Source of the DNA: Mycoplasma procyoni
Lineage (GTDB): Bacteria > Bacillota_I > Bacilli_A > Mycoplasmatales > Metamycoplasmataceae
Direction: 5' to 3'
Length of the DNA stretch: 64,000 nucleotides
Assembly: GCF_017052595.1 (NCBI RefSeq)
Contig: NZ_JAFIDB010000006.1
Span: forward strand, 1 to 64,000
The notes beneath the pieces were generated by a model, which was not told the origin of the DNA, searched no databases, and saw only the letters and a list, made by a program, of their open reading frames with translations. The translations under genes and the position numbers were made by a program. Positions 8,448 through 18,599 of this stretch are shown here, piece by piece (the stretch's first letter is position 1; every line of letters starts with the position of its first letter).

Positions 8448-8507
8448 CCCTTTCTTTAAAATCCTTTATATTCTATATGAAAATAAAGAATTTAAAAGGA
8501 GAAAGGG
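8448..8507 (-). promoter_or_regulatory. 5' UTR hairpin that covers the RBS of RDD gene 2
   Basis: CCCTTTCT (8448-8455) and AGAAAGGG (8500-8507) pair perfectly, with an inner CTTTAT/ATAAAG stem. On the minus-strand RNA the second arm is the Shine-Dalgarno of the 8440 start. It could set translation by structure, protein binding or temperature; inference. Confidence 0.45.
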
Positions 8508-8555
8508 TGAAAAAATCGATTTTTGTTTATAAAAAATAAACATTTATAAATAATA

Positions 8556-8592
8556 AAAATAACTCAATATTTTTAATGAGTTATTTTATTCA
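8556..8592. terminator. Terminator after the LRR lipoprotein
   Basis: AAAATAACTC and GAGTTATTTT around a 12-base loop with flanking T run. Confidence 0.75.
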
Positions 8593-8605
8593 AATTTATT
8601 ATTCG

Positions 8606-10090
8606 TTAACCTCTTCTTAATACTTTTACTGTGGAGTCAAAAGCTCTATTATTAGTATTTACTGTATTTTTATGAATTTCTACTGTTGTTAGTTTGTTAT
8701 TTGAGAAAGCATTTTCATCTATTTTTTTTACAGAATCTGGAATAGAAACTGAGGTTAATTCATTATTTTTAAAGGCTTTATTTTTAATATAAATTAAAGA
8801 ATTTGGAAAAACAATTGAAGTTATTTTATTATTTTGAAACGCTTCTGTATCGATGTATTTAACAGAATCGGGAATATCAATAGTATTTAAAAAATTATTT
8901 TCAAAGGCATTTGATCTTATTTCTTTTACCGAATTTGAAATTGTTAGTGATGATATCATATTGTTTTTAAAAGCCTTTTCTCCAATAACTTTTACAGAAT
9001 TAGGAATAATTACGGATGTTAATAAATTGTTTTCAAATGCACTATCCTGAATAGCTGAGTTATTTTTTTCATAGTTATAATCGTTGTGTGTACCAAATCT
9101 ATCAAATTCTCTAATCTCAATGTATTCTGCTCCTTTGCCTAATCCACTACCTAATGTTACAGATACTAATTTATTATTTTTAAAAGCACTATTTCCTATT
9201 GTTTTAACAGAATCAGGAATTACAATTGAATTTATACTATTTGTTTCAAATGCTCCACTTGATATTAAAGTTACGGAATTTCCTATAGATACTGATGTTA
9301 ATTTGTTATTTTTAAATGCAAACGAATCTATTAATTTAACCGAATCGGGAATTGAAATTGAAGTTAGTGAATTATTTTCAAATGCACTCGATTTTATTTC
9401 TTTTACTGAATTTGAAATTGTGAGCGCTGATATCATATTGTTTTTAAATGCATTTTTAGCAATTTCTTCTACTGAATTTCCTATAGATACTGATGTTAAT
9501 TTATTGTTGGCGAATGCATTTTCCCCAATATACTTTACAGAATCAGGGATAACTATAGATGTTAAATTTTTTAAATGTTTTGCGAAGTCTGCGGCAATTA
9601 TTTTTAATTTATTAGGAAATTTCACTTCTTTAATTTCATTTAAGAGAGTCTTTTCGTTTCCAATAAGCTTTAAAATAGAATACATAAAATTAATATTTAT
9701 TTTTTCTATGTTTGTAGAAGACAAATCAAGAATTCCATCTTTTATATAACTTTGAAATTTATTTTTATTGTAACTAAAATCTATTGTAGATTCTTTTATA
9801 TCTTCAGGAGGGAACAAACTGATTGTGTCCTGCTGTGCATCAAGTGATCAATCTACACTATAATATTTTTCTGGGTTTTCCACTGTTTGAAACACAAAAT
9901 TCTCTATTAATCATTTATTTGATGAATATAATTTTTTTTCTTCCTCTTTTTTCTTTTCTTCTTCACTTTTTTCTTCCTTTCCACCTTTTAAAAACTTTTT
10001 AAAGTTTTCTTCATCACATGAAACAACACTCAATAAAGACATAGTGCTAATTGTTCCAATTGATAAATATTTAATTAGTTTTCTTTTCAT
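8606..10090 (-). CDS. BspA-type leucine-rich-repeat lipoprotein
   Basis: 494 residues. The start at 10090 gives a signal peptide with lipobox SLLSVVSC (Cys about 25) and RBS AAAGGAG; the longest frame without TGA begins later and misses it. A Lys/Glu-rich spacer (about 35-55) is followed by about twelve LRR_5/BspA repeats of 23 residues with the pattern AFxNNxLTSVxIPDSVKxI. A longer insertion sits between repeats near residue 300. BspA-type LRR proteins bind host proteins or cells. The promoter adjoins a (GA)10 tract, so expression may phase-vary. The repeats could also recombine. Confidence 0.9.
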
Positions 10091-10122
10091 AAATACTCCT
10101 TTTTAAATTTTTATAATATAAA

Positions 10123-10157
10123 TGAATTATATAGATTGAGAGAGAGAGAGAGAGAGA
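10123..10157 (-). promoter_or_regulatory. (GA)10 tract in the LRR lipoprotein promoter
   Basis: Ten perfect GA units (10138-10157) lie immediately upstream, on the minus strand, of a TATAAT-like box (about 10123-10128), 33 bases before the LRR start. The tract covers the -35/spacer zone. Slippage would alter promoter spacing. Similar repeat-controlled promoters exist in other mycoplasmas (GAA repeats of M. gallisepticum vlhA). Confidence 0.65.
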
Positions 10158-10252
10158 AGACATTGGTGTAATTTTCTTGTTATATACTATAAAAAACAAC
10201 TATAAAATTACTATTTTTACATCTATTATTTGTAATTTTGCATCATCAACTA

Positions 10253-10301
10253 CTATTAATTAATAATTTATAGTATTTAGGTGCTAATTATTAATTAATA
10301 G
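10253..10301. promoter_or_regulatory. 16-bp inverted repeat between divergent lipoproteins
   Basis: CTATTAATTAATAATT (10253-10268) and AATTATTAATTAATAG (10286-10301), spacer 17 bases. It is not followed by a T run, so more like an operator than a terminator. Confidence 0.45.
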
Positions 10302-10421
10302 AATCTAATTTAGGAAATAAATCCGTATTTATTTACTAAAAAATTTAATTAATAAAAATTTTGAAATTAAGAATTATTTATTATAATGTTAAAACACAAA
10401 ATTTTTAAGGAGGCATGATTG

Positions 10422-11249
10422 ATGACTAAAAAAGCAATCAAAAACTTATTACTAGGATTATCTAGTACATCTATTCTTACAACATTAGCATTTGCATCTT
10501 GTCAAAAACAAGAAGCAAATGCTAATAGTGGGGACAACAAAGACCAACCAGGTGGTTCTACAACTGGTGGTTCTACAACAGGTGGTACAGATACAACCGA
10601 CACTAAAAACCAAACAGGTGATGGAGAAAACAAAGTCGCAGATCCAAGCAAAGATAAAGAAAAAACCTTTAATTACACAATAGATCAACTTAAAAACTTC
10701 CTTGTTCCTGTTGAAGGATGAGAAGATAAGTTTTTAGTATTTAAAGAAGAAGGATTTAAATACGGATTACAACTACAATGATATAGAAGAGCTGCAATGT
10801 TCGGTATTAAAGGTAAAAATACAGATGATAACAATAGATTATTTACTTTAAATCCTGAAATTAAAATTGAAAATTTAGATCATACAGCTAAATTAAGTGC
10901 TAAATTTCCACCAAAAGAAGGACAACTATTCCTTAAAGCTCAATATGATGATCAAACAAAAACTTTAAAAGTGTTTGTTAAAGATAAAAATGGTGTAGAA
11001 GCTATCCAAGAACTTTCTTATGATAAAAAAGCTCCAGAAACAACTGGAACTGAAGAAAATAAATCAGGAACTGAAACTAATACAGTAACTGAAGAAAATA
11101 AAGATGCAACAAAAGATACTGCAGAAAACTCAGAAAACAACACACCTAATTCAAATGTAGAAAATACAACAGTTAATAATGGTGGTTCTGAAACAAACAA
11201 CCAAAGTTCAGAAGGCGACTCAAATTCAGTAGACCAACCACAAGCTTAA
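10422..11249 (+). CDS. Lipoprotein with Gly/Thr repeat and acidic tail
   Basis: 275 residues, with one or more TGA-coded Trp joining two standard-code fragments. Start ATG at 10422 follows AAGGAGG by 8 bases. Signal peptide with lipobox TTLAFASC (Cys about 23). Residues about 35-65 hold a tandem GGSTT repeat. A small folded middle domain (PVEGW...NGVEAIQELSYD) is followed by a Thr/Glu/Asn-rich unstructured tail. Tandem codons in the Gly/Thr repeat could vary in number. No function recognised; surface adhesin or spacer protein possible. Confidence 0.85.
10551..10600 (+). repeat. In-gene tandem repeat (GGSTT units)
   Basis: GGTGGTTCTACAACT repeated about three times with decay. Keeps frame (15-bp unit). 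Confidence 0.6.
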
Positions 11250-11257
11250 TGTAATAA

Positions 11258-11285
11258 AAAAAATCGCTCGAGGCGATTTTTGTTT
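11258..11285. terminator. Bidirectional terminator
   Basis: AAAATCGC and GCGATTTT with loop TCGAG, between converging transcription units. Confidence 0.85.
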
Positions 11286-11301
11286 TGCTTTGTGCTTGTG
11301 A

Positions 11302-11460
11302 CTATAGGAACTTACCGTCGAAAATTGTGATTAATACGTTTGCTATTGCATAAATAGATAAACCAACAAATGCTATTCCAAGTAAAGTTGTGAAGCTTAC
11401 TAGGAAGATTTGAGTAATGGATAATGATTTCTTTTTGATTTTGGCAATTAGTTTTTTCAT
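11302..11460 (-). CDS. 52-aa membrane peptide at the end of the ABC operon
   Basis: Starts MKKLIAKIKKKSLSITQ, then one transmembrane helix (about 17-42). It begins 2 bases after the permease gene stops, so translationally linked, and ends at the operon terminator. It may be a small accessory of the transporter; no family recognised. Confidence 0.6.
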   Translation of the reverse strand: MKKLIAKIKKKSLSITQIFLVSFTTLLGIAFVGLSIYAIANVLITIFDGKFL

Positions 11461-11462
11461 TT

Positions 11463-12491
11463 TTATCCTTTAATTGTTGATCCTTGTCTAGAAATAGCAT
11501 TAAGAATTCTTTTTCTAAATAAGAAGTATGCAATAAACATTGGTAGAATAGCAAGAATTGCTCCTGCCATTTTAACGTTTTTAAACACTTTGATTGGTGA
11601 GTTTTCGTCTGGGTTAACACCAATGTCAAGTAAGTAAATGTTAATTAATACAACTGGAGAGTCTTTTCCTAATAATAATAGTGGTCATAGTAGTGAATTT
11701 CAAGCAGCAAACGCTGTTAGAATACCTACTGTTCAAATTGTTGGTGTTACCATTGGTAGTGCAACTTTAAAGAAGTATTTAGTACCTGAACATCCATCCA
11801 CCATTGATGCTTCTTTGATTCTATCAGGAATTGCTTCAAAGGCGTTTCTGAACATAAATCCTGAGAAAACAGAAGCAGCAAATGGCATTAATAATGAAAT
11901 TGCTAGTGGAATTGGTTTTGAGGTTCACTCAAGAATGATTACAACCCTGTATTGACCAATTAATAAAGCAACTTCAGGAAGAATCAAGATTGATAAAAAG
12001 ATTAATCATGAAGCTTTTTTAAATCTTCATTTTTTAAGACTGAAAGCATAACCAAATGTAGCTGAGAAAAATAATTTTAAGACAACAGATACAAAGGTGA
12101 TTAGTGCTGTTCAACCAAGAGCTTGTCAATATCCTTCTTGAAGCGCTCTTGTAAAGTTATCTCAACGAATTTCTTTTGGATAGAGAACTAACTCTCCGAA
12201 GCTTTCGTTGGCTTGTTTGTCTGGTGCTAATGCAAAGACAATCATGAAATAGAAAGGGAATATAATTAATAAACCAAAGAAGAATAAAACGATTAGTTTT
12301 CAACTTAAAGATAAAAATGATTTAAGTAGTGTTGTATCTTTGATTTGAGATGAAATTTCTTGTGAACGTTTTTTTAGGTATTTATTTGCTCTAATGTTTT
12401 TGATTTTCAGTGCGCTATTTGATCCAAAGTTTTTAATAGATAGTTTACTATCTGATACGAACTTTTGAATTTTTGATTGTTTTGAGGACAT
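11463..12491 (-). CDS. ABC importer permease, MalG/UgpE type
   Basis: 342 residues. An N-terminal basic extension of about 60 residues (SDSKLSIKNFGSNSALK) precedes six membrane helices. The inner-membrane EAA loop reads EAIPDRIKEASMVDGCSGTK followed by FFKVALPM. The C-terminus is RQGSTIKG. The start (RBS AGGAGAAAG) lies 44 bases inside the upstream permease gene. Forms a heterodimer with the 12448 gene product and is driven by the 13506 ATPase. Family usually carries sugars or glycerol-phosphate compounds; the adjacent nuclease suggests nucleic-acid products here. Confidence 0.9.
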
Positions 12492-13506
12492 TTCTTTCTC
12501 CTATCTTTTGTGAAACAAGAACTACAAGAGCTATTCCACGTTTTAAAATAACTGAAAATGCAATACCAATTAAGAATAGATAAATAGTTGCAACTCCGGC
12601 AAGTCCATATTCTCCATCTTTTACTTGTTTATAGATGTAGAGCATAATTGTTGAACCACCGTTTGATTGTGCTTTTGCTAATTGGTTGTCAAATAGAGCA
12701 ATTGGGAATACTTTGATTCCTCCTAAAATACCAATTGTTACAAGGAAGTTTAGTGTTTTAGTAATTGATGGAAGAGTAATTCTGAAAAATTGTTTAATTC
12801 CTGAAGCTCCATCAATTGAAGCTGCTTTGTAAAGAGTTTTGTCAACTCCTAACATAGCTGTTGTAATAATTAAGATTTGGAATGCAAGGTTTTTTCAAAC
12901 CCCGTATGAAGTAATAACGAATATGGCGTTGTATGATCCATATTCTCCAGAATCTAGTCATCTTGTGTCAATTCCAAATACTTTGTTAATAATACCGATT
13001 TCGTGATCAAACATATAAGCAAATGCTAAAGAAACAGCAATAGCACTTGTGATATATGGTAAAAAGAATACTGTTTGTCAAAATCCTTTAGCTCACTTTC
13101 TGTAAAGTGATGAAATTGCACTTGAAACAATTATTGCAATTACTAATGTTAAAGGTAATGATAACAGAGAATAAATTAATGAGTTTCTAACACCAACTGC
13201 AAAAATCTGATCTGATAATACTTCAGCAAAGAATTGGAAAGAGAATTCTCTGATGGTTACGTCATTAGGATCTGGTGTATATGAAACAGCTTGAATTGAA
13301 GAATAAATAAAAGGGAAGAGTGTGAAAAGAATAATTATTAATATTGAAGGAATTAATAATAGAAATGGTTTTCAGTAAGGTTCTGGTTTTTCTAAAATAC
13401 CAATTTCATTTCTTTGTACCTTAGTTTTCTTTTTTAAAAAGAACTGAAAGACTCCTCTTTTAATAGACTTCATTGTTCTACAAAATTTGTCTTTGATAAA
13501 GTTCAT
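12448..13506 (-). CDS. ABC importer permease, MalF/UgpA type
   Basis: 352 residues with TGA-coded Trp joining fragments. A basic N-terminus, a first helix (PFLLLIPSILIIILFTLFPF), and the EAA loop MLGVDKTLYKAASIDGASG then KQFFRITLPSI. The ATG overlaps the stop of the upstream ATPase gene (TAATG) and the 3' end overlaps the next permease gene by 44 bases. Pairs with the 11463 product in the membrane. Confidence 0.9.
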
Positions 13507-15281
13507 TAGAATTCCACTCTCACTTTTGTTTCTGAGTCAAAGAAGTGTGCTTTTGTAACAGGAATGTTAAATTTAACTTCTTCACCCATTTCGTATTTAT
13601 CTTTTCTTTTTAGGAAAATATTGAATACTCCAATATTTTCAACATCTAATTTAGCGAAGATTTCTTTTCCTAAATATTCTACAGAAATGATTTTTCCACT
13701 GAATTTTCCGTGTTCATCTTCTTTTAGATGTTCAGGTCTAATTCCTAATCTGATTGTTTCTTTGTTGTAGTGTAATGATGATAATAACACATTGTTTAAA
13801 TATAAACTGTGTTCTCTAACTTCAGCATCAACAATTGTCATTTCAGGAATTCCTAGGAATTTAGCAACGAATTCGTTTGCTGGTTTGTTGTATAGTTCTG
13901 TTGGTGAACCAACTTGTTGGATTTTACCAACTGACATACATACAACTTTGTCAGAAATTGACATCGCTTCTTCTTGATCGTGAGTAACAAACACAGTTGT
14001 AATTCCTAATTCACTTTGAATTTTTCTAATTCATTGTCTTGTTTGTACTCTTAATTTAGCATCAAGGTTTGATAATGGTTCGTCCATTAGAATAATTTTT
14101 GGTTCTCTGGAAATACCACGAGCAATGGCAACCCTTTGTTGTTGACCTCCTGATAATTTAGTTGGTCTTTTGTGTAGGTTTTTAACAATATCCACTTTTT
14201 CAGCAACTTCAAGAACTCTTTTTTCAATGTGTTCTTTTAGTTTTAAGTTTTGAGCTTTGTAGTTTTCGTATTGTTCTTTTTGCTCGTCTGTTAGTTTAGA
14301 AAGATCTAATGTGTATTTAGCAACTAAACTTTTTTGGAAAGCATAGTATTCTTGTTTTGTGTATTTAGAAAGAACTTTTAGTTGTTTTTCTGAATTTTGT
14401 AATTCTTTAAGTTCTTCTGAGCTTTTAATTCTTGCTTTTTCGTCTTGAATTTGTTTTTTAAGATCTTCTTTTTCTTTTTTGAATTTAGCTTTGATTTCTG
14501 AAATTCTTTGTTTGTAATCTTTGTAAGTAGCTCTTAAGTTTTCTTGGTATTCACTTTTTTGAGCTGTATCTTTTAGTTGTTTCTTTTCTTCATTAATTGC
14601 TTTTAAAGAAGCAACACTTTCTTTTTTGATTTCGCTTTGTTTATGTAAAGGAACTAAGTTGTACTTAGCGACTAAATCATTAAGATTTTTATATAGATTT
14701 GATTTTAGGTTAGAAATATTTAATTGGATTTCTTTGTAAACATCAAAGAAGTTGTATAGATGTTGATCGTATTCTTTGAGTTCTTCATCAGACGCACCAT
14801 TTGCTTTGAATACAACTGAATTTGCCATGTGATTTGCGTGAATTGATTTTTCTGTTACTTTAGTTTTTCATGCTTTGTCGTTAGTTAAAGGGAATGCAAT
14901 GTTGTCATAAACATTTAAGTGTGGATAAAGAGCGTAGTTTTGGAAAACTAAACCGATTTTTCTGTCTTGTGGTGTAGCTTTAGTAACATCTAAACCACCA
15001 AAAATAATTTGTCCACTTGTAGGTGTTAACAGACCAGCTATTGCATTTAGTGTTGTAGTTTTACCACAACCAGAAGGCCCTAGTAAAGTAACTAATTCTC
15101 CTTTTTTAATTGTAAAGTTTGCGTTATCAACAGCTAAAGTTTCTCTATAATCAATTACTAAATCTTTAATTTCAATGGCTGGAAGAGTATCCTTTATACG
15201 ATGTCTTTCATCTGATTTGCTTTTAATTTCTTGAATAAGACGTTTTAAGTCTTCTTTTTGCATTTTTGAGTTTGTATTCAT
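13506..15281 (-). CDS. ABC importer ATPase with a long coiled-coil insertion (MsmK-like)
   Basis: 591 residues. Walker [10 protein letters not shown] (residues about 71-79), Q-loop QNYALYPH, signature LSGGQQQR, Walker [15 protein letters not shown]-loop VTHDQEEA, and a C-terminal TOBE-like domain. About 200 charged, coiled-coil residues are inserted between the Q-loop and the signature motif, in the helical subdomain. MsmK-like ATPases of mycoplasmas are known to be oversized in this region. The operon partners are two permeases, a binding lipoprotein and a nuclease. Confidence 0.92.
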
Positions 15282-15312
15282 AATTTTAAATCTTTCTAAT
15301 TTGTTTAAATGA

Positions 15313-16083
15313 CTATTTTTCTGCTAATAATTCTTTTGTATATTTAATAATTTCTAGTACGTTTTCTTCTGTAGAACTTAAGAAAGCTTGGAATTTTGGA
15401 GTTCCACGTTTTCCGTAAATTTTATCCATTTCTTCGCTTAATCTTTTTTCGTCATATGGGACACCTTTATAAAATCCTACACCATTTGCTCATGCATAAT
15501 GAAAGGCATTTCAAATTTTTCCGCCTTCATAGAATTCTATTCTAGAGCTTGATTTGAAGTAGGCTTTATCAATGACATTTGGCAGAGTTAATCCCGCTCT
15601 AATCATTTCTATTCCATAGTTGTATCATTTACTATCGTTTGGTTTTTGATAATATAAAGAACCGACAATTCTGTCATAACTTTGTGATGGTTCTGAACCT
15701 GAATAAACATATTTAACTTTAGAACCTGCAGGTAAAGTTGTTTCTCCGAATTTTGTTGCTTTTTCAGCTCATTCATGTTCTAAACCTTCAGTTTTTTCAT
15801 ATGTACCATCTTTTGGAACTCCCTTTTCAGGGGTATCAATAAGTTCTATTCTTATATTTTTATTTCCTTTAAAGAATGATTGATCATCAAATTGTATTAC
15901 AGGAGTATCGCCATCAACTCATCTAACAATTGTTGCATCTTTAGATTTAATTACACCATCTGCTGTAGGTATTTCGTAGGCTGTTTCCTCTGCTTTTTCA
16001 TATTTATTGCAAGAATAAAGAGATACTGTCGCAATTGGAAAAACAACCAAAGGTAATAAGGTTGTTTTTAATTTAAATTTCAT
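15313..16083 (-). CDS. Thermonuclease-family surface nuclease (lipoprotein)
   Basis: 256 residues. Signal peptide with lipobox ATVSLYSC (Cys about 25). SNase domain: VRWVDGDTPVIQF (about 55) and IRIELIDTPEKG (family RLxGIDTPE), then GSEPSQSYDRIVGSLYY (family DKYGRxLAYV) and EMIRAGLTLPNV (family LVxxGLA). The catalytic Arg/Glu pattern is broadly kept. Degrades host nucleic acid at the surface. It sits in the ABC operon between binding protein and ATPase; comparable nuclease-ABC pairings are known in other mycoplasmas (MPN133 with MPN134-136). Start taken at MKFKLK because the upstream gene's TAA is one base away. Confidence 0.85.
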
Positions 16084-16084
16084 A

Positions 16085-18400
16085 TTATCTTTTGAAAGAT
16101 ACTCCAAGTGTAATATTAAGTTCTTTTAAGAATTTTTCAAATGATTCTGGTTGTCTTCCACCTTGAGCAACTTTATCTTTTTCTGCTCTTGATTTGTAGT
16201 CAATTAGAGCTGTATCAATTCCGTCTCTAAAGGCTGATGATCTAGAATCTGATGGATCTTCATAAATTGCATATTTATCTTTATCTGCACTTTGTGTTGA
16301 TTTTTTAAATAAATCAAACGCAATTTTGTTAAATGCATCATATTTTGTTGAAGGTTCTCCTGAAAGAACTGAATTTGTAGCAACAATGTATCCACTTGTT
16401 AATCCAAACACTTCTAGAGCTGACATGTTTTTGTATTCATCTTTTTTAGAATCTGGATCGTTTGCATCTTGAGGAATTGCTCAATCTTGTTTATTTTCAA
16501 CGAATCATTTTAGGAAACTTAATGTAGCTACGTTTTCTTTTGCATTAGCATGTAATCCAATAATTGAAGGTCCTTGAGCAATAACAATGTTTTTAGCATC
16601 ATTTGTTTTTGGTGCTTCTAAATGGAATGGTGTTGGAACTGCTCCAAGTTCATTTGCTTGAAGTGTTTCTTTAGTTGTTTGAACTAAAACATAAACCCCT
16701 TCTTTATTTTTTTCTGTTGTATCTCATTTAGCATCTATAAAGTATGAATCATATTGTGAAGGGTGAACTGTAGCATCAAATCTTCCGGTTTTTCCTGTTT
16801 TTTTAATAAATTTTGATGATGGTAGAAGTTTTCCATCTTTTTCATATAGTTGACCAACTGATGAATCTGTAGCCATTGTTCCTAATTTTGTTTTTGTATC
16901 TGCTGTAGCAAATTTAAAAGAAGCTTCTAATGCTGCTTTCATTTCTGGTCAAAGTGGGTAATTGAAACCGCTTTTTTTAATTTTATCTTCTACTTTATCT
17001 GAAGTAATATCGTATAGATAATTTTTGTATTTTGCTGTTTCTATGTTTTCCCCTCTATCTACAATTACGTATTCTAAACCTTTAGCTTTATCTTCTTCTG
17101 ATGCTTTATAAATATCTTTTGAGTATTGAGCGTTTGCTGTTTCATCTTTTCCGTTTGTGTGGAAGTAGAAAGTAGAAGTTCCTTTTTTAGAGAAGTTGTG
17201 TGTGTATCCTGATGTTGAAGCAATAGCAAACAGTAATCTGTGTGTTTTTAGTCTGTTTGAAGAGTAATCTGATGCTGATTTAATAAATAGTGTATCTGTG
17301 TTAATTAGATCTGCAATAACATTGAATACTTCTTCAAATAGTTTGTTTTTGTCAGTTCCTTTTGTTAGAGCTGTTTTAAAGTCAATAGCTGTTCTTTTTT
17401 CATTTGGTCCAAATAAGAATTTTGCATAATCACCATTTACTTTAGAGAATGCTATGTTATATAGTGCACCTGCTATTGAGTCAATACCAATAACGTTTTT
17501 AGCACTTGTACTTAATTCACCTTCAGGAGCTTTAGGGAATGATTTTTTAACTCTTTTTGCAAAGTCGAATAGTTTTTCATATGAATCAAAGATATCTTTT
17601 GAAAGTTCATATCCTTTTAATCCGCCATCTTCTTTAGAAAAACTTGCGTAGTCTTTTCATACTTTTGCTACAAATTCTTCATCATCTCATTCTTTTTCTG
17701 TTTTTGTTACAGCCTGTGTATCTTTATCTTTTGTTTCTACAACTTGTTTTTCAAATTGTTTAAAGAATTCAGCATCTTCAGCTTTAATTGTCATTCCATC
17801 TGCTTTAGCTTTTTTAATTACATACCCCATAACTGGTTTGTCAATTGTTAATAATTGAGAAGATTTTGCATATGGAACTGTTCATAGAGAATCTGTTTTA
17901 TCTTTATCTCCAAGTCCAGCAATGTTTTTACCTGCTTGTAGGAATTTTTCTGAGAATGTTTTTGTAACAATATCTCTTAGTCCTACAGCTTTTTCTTCTT
18001 CTGTTGTACCATTAAAGTCTAGTTGCATGTTGTATTTAGCAATAACCCCTACGATTGTTGGGTAGTTGAATGCTAGGTTGTATAGGTTATCTGCAGCTTT
18101 AGCTTTTAGTTTTTGGTTAAGATCATCTGTTAGTCCAGAGTATCCACCGTTAATTGAAACTAATTCAATTGGCATTCAGTTTGCTGGTTTTTTATCATCA
18201 GCTAGTGAGTTTCAAGTACTTACTATAGAGTTAAGAGCTTTAGTTTGTGGCCCTGTTGCACCGAATGTGTTAGCAATCTTTAGTTTTCCATCTTCTTTTT
18301 GATCAAATTTTGTTTGACCACAAGATACAAATGTAGCTAATCCTGCTACTGATGTAGTAGCACCTGCTAAACTTCATAATAATTTTTTATTCTTAGTCAT
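16085..18400 (-). CDS. ABC importer substrate-binding lipoprotein
   Basis: 771 residues; first gene of the importer operon. Signal peptide then lipobox LATFVSC (Cys about 25). Overall pattern matches large mycoplasma extracellular binding lipoproteins: an N-terminal segment with LKIANTFGATGP, a conserved ELVSINGGYSGL, and a C-terminal ENVATLSFLKWFVENK typical of solute-binding proteins of the CUT1 class. Larger than usual bacterial MalE. Substrate not certain; the nuclease in the operon suggests nucleotides or oligonucleotide-derived compounds. Expression is preceded by an attenuator-like hairpin (18434-18491). Confidence 0.85.
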
Positions 18401-18433
18401 TTAAAATAAGTTCCTTTTCTATTTTTTAATAAT

Positions 18434-18520
18434 AAAAAACCACAGAAAGAATGTTCTTTCATTGCTGTTAACAATTCTTCAATGGTTTTTTGTTTTTCAT
18501 AAAATAATTATAATACATTT
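18434..18520 (-). promoter_or_regulatory. Promoter and candidate attenuator of the importer operon
   Basis: On the minus strand a TATAAT box lies about 6-11 bases before ATGAAAAACAAA, so the RNA may begin close to this ATG. The first RNA bases AAAAAACCA (from 18491) pair with TGGTTTTTT (to 18434), closing a stem with inner GAAAGAA/TTCTTTC and CATTG/CAATG stems; the outer 3' arm is a U-run. It is thus an intrinsic terminator in the 5' UTR. A 10-codon frame (MKNKKPLKNC) lies inside. Confidence 0.45.
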
Positions 18521-18599
18521 TTTAAAATATTTGGATGTTATATTATGAATAATCCAATTTTTTATTAAATTTCTTGCAAAAATTCATATTTTTTAAAAT

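Larger units (their letters stand above)
10091..10421. other. Divergent intergenic region of two lipoprotein genes
   Basis: No gene seen. Holds the (GA)10 tract, a perfect 16-bp inverted repeat (10253-10301) and the TATAAT box (about 10381-10386) of the plus-strand lipoprotein. Confidence 0.6.

Noticed and set aside
9084-9749. Long plus-strand open frame of 221 codons
   Set aside because: It is antisense to the repeat region of the LRR lipoprotein; its regularity mirrors the LRR repeats, and it has no RBS.
13506-15281. Three separate ATPase fragments, apparently broken by stop codons
   Set aside because: The stops are TGA, read as Trp here. One intact gene with all ABC motifs results; not a pseudogene.
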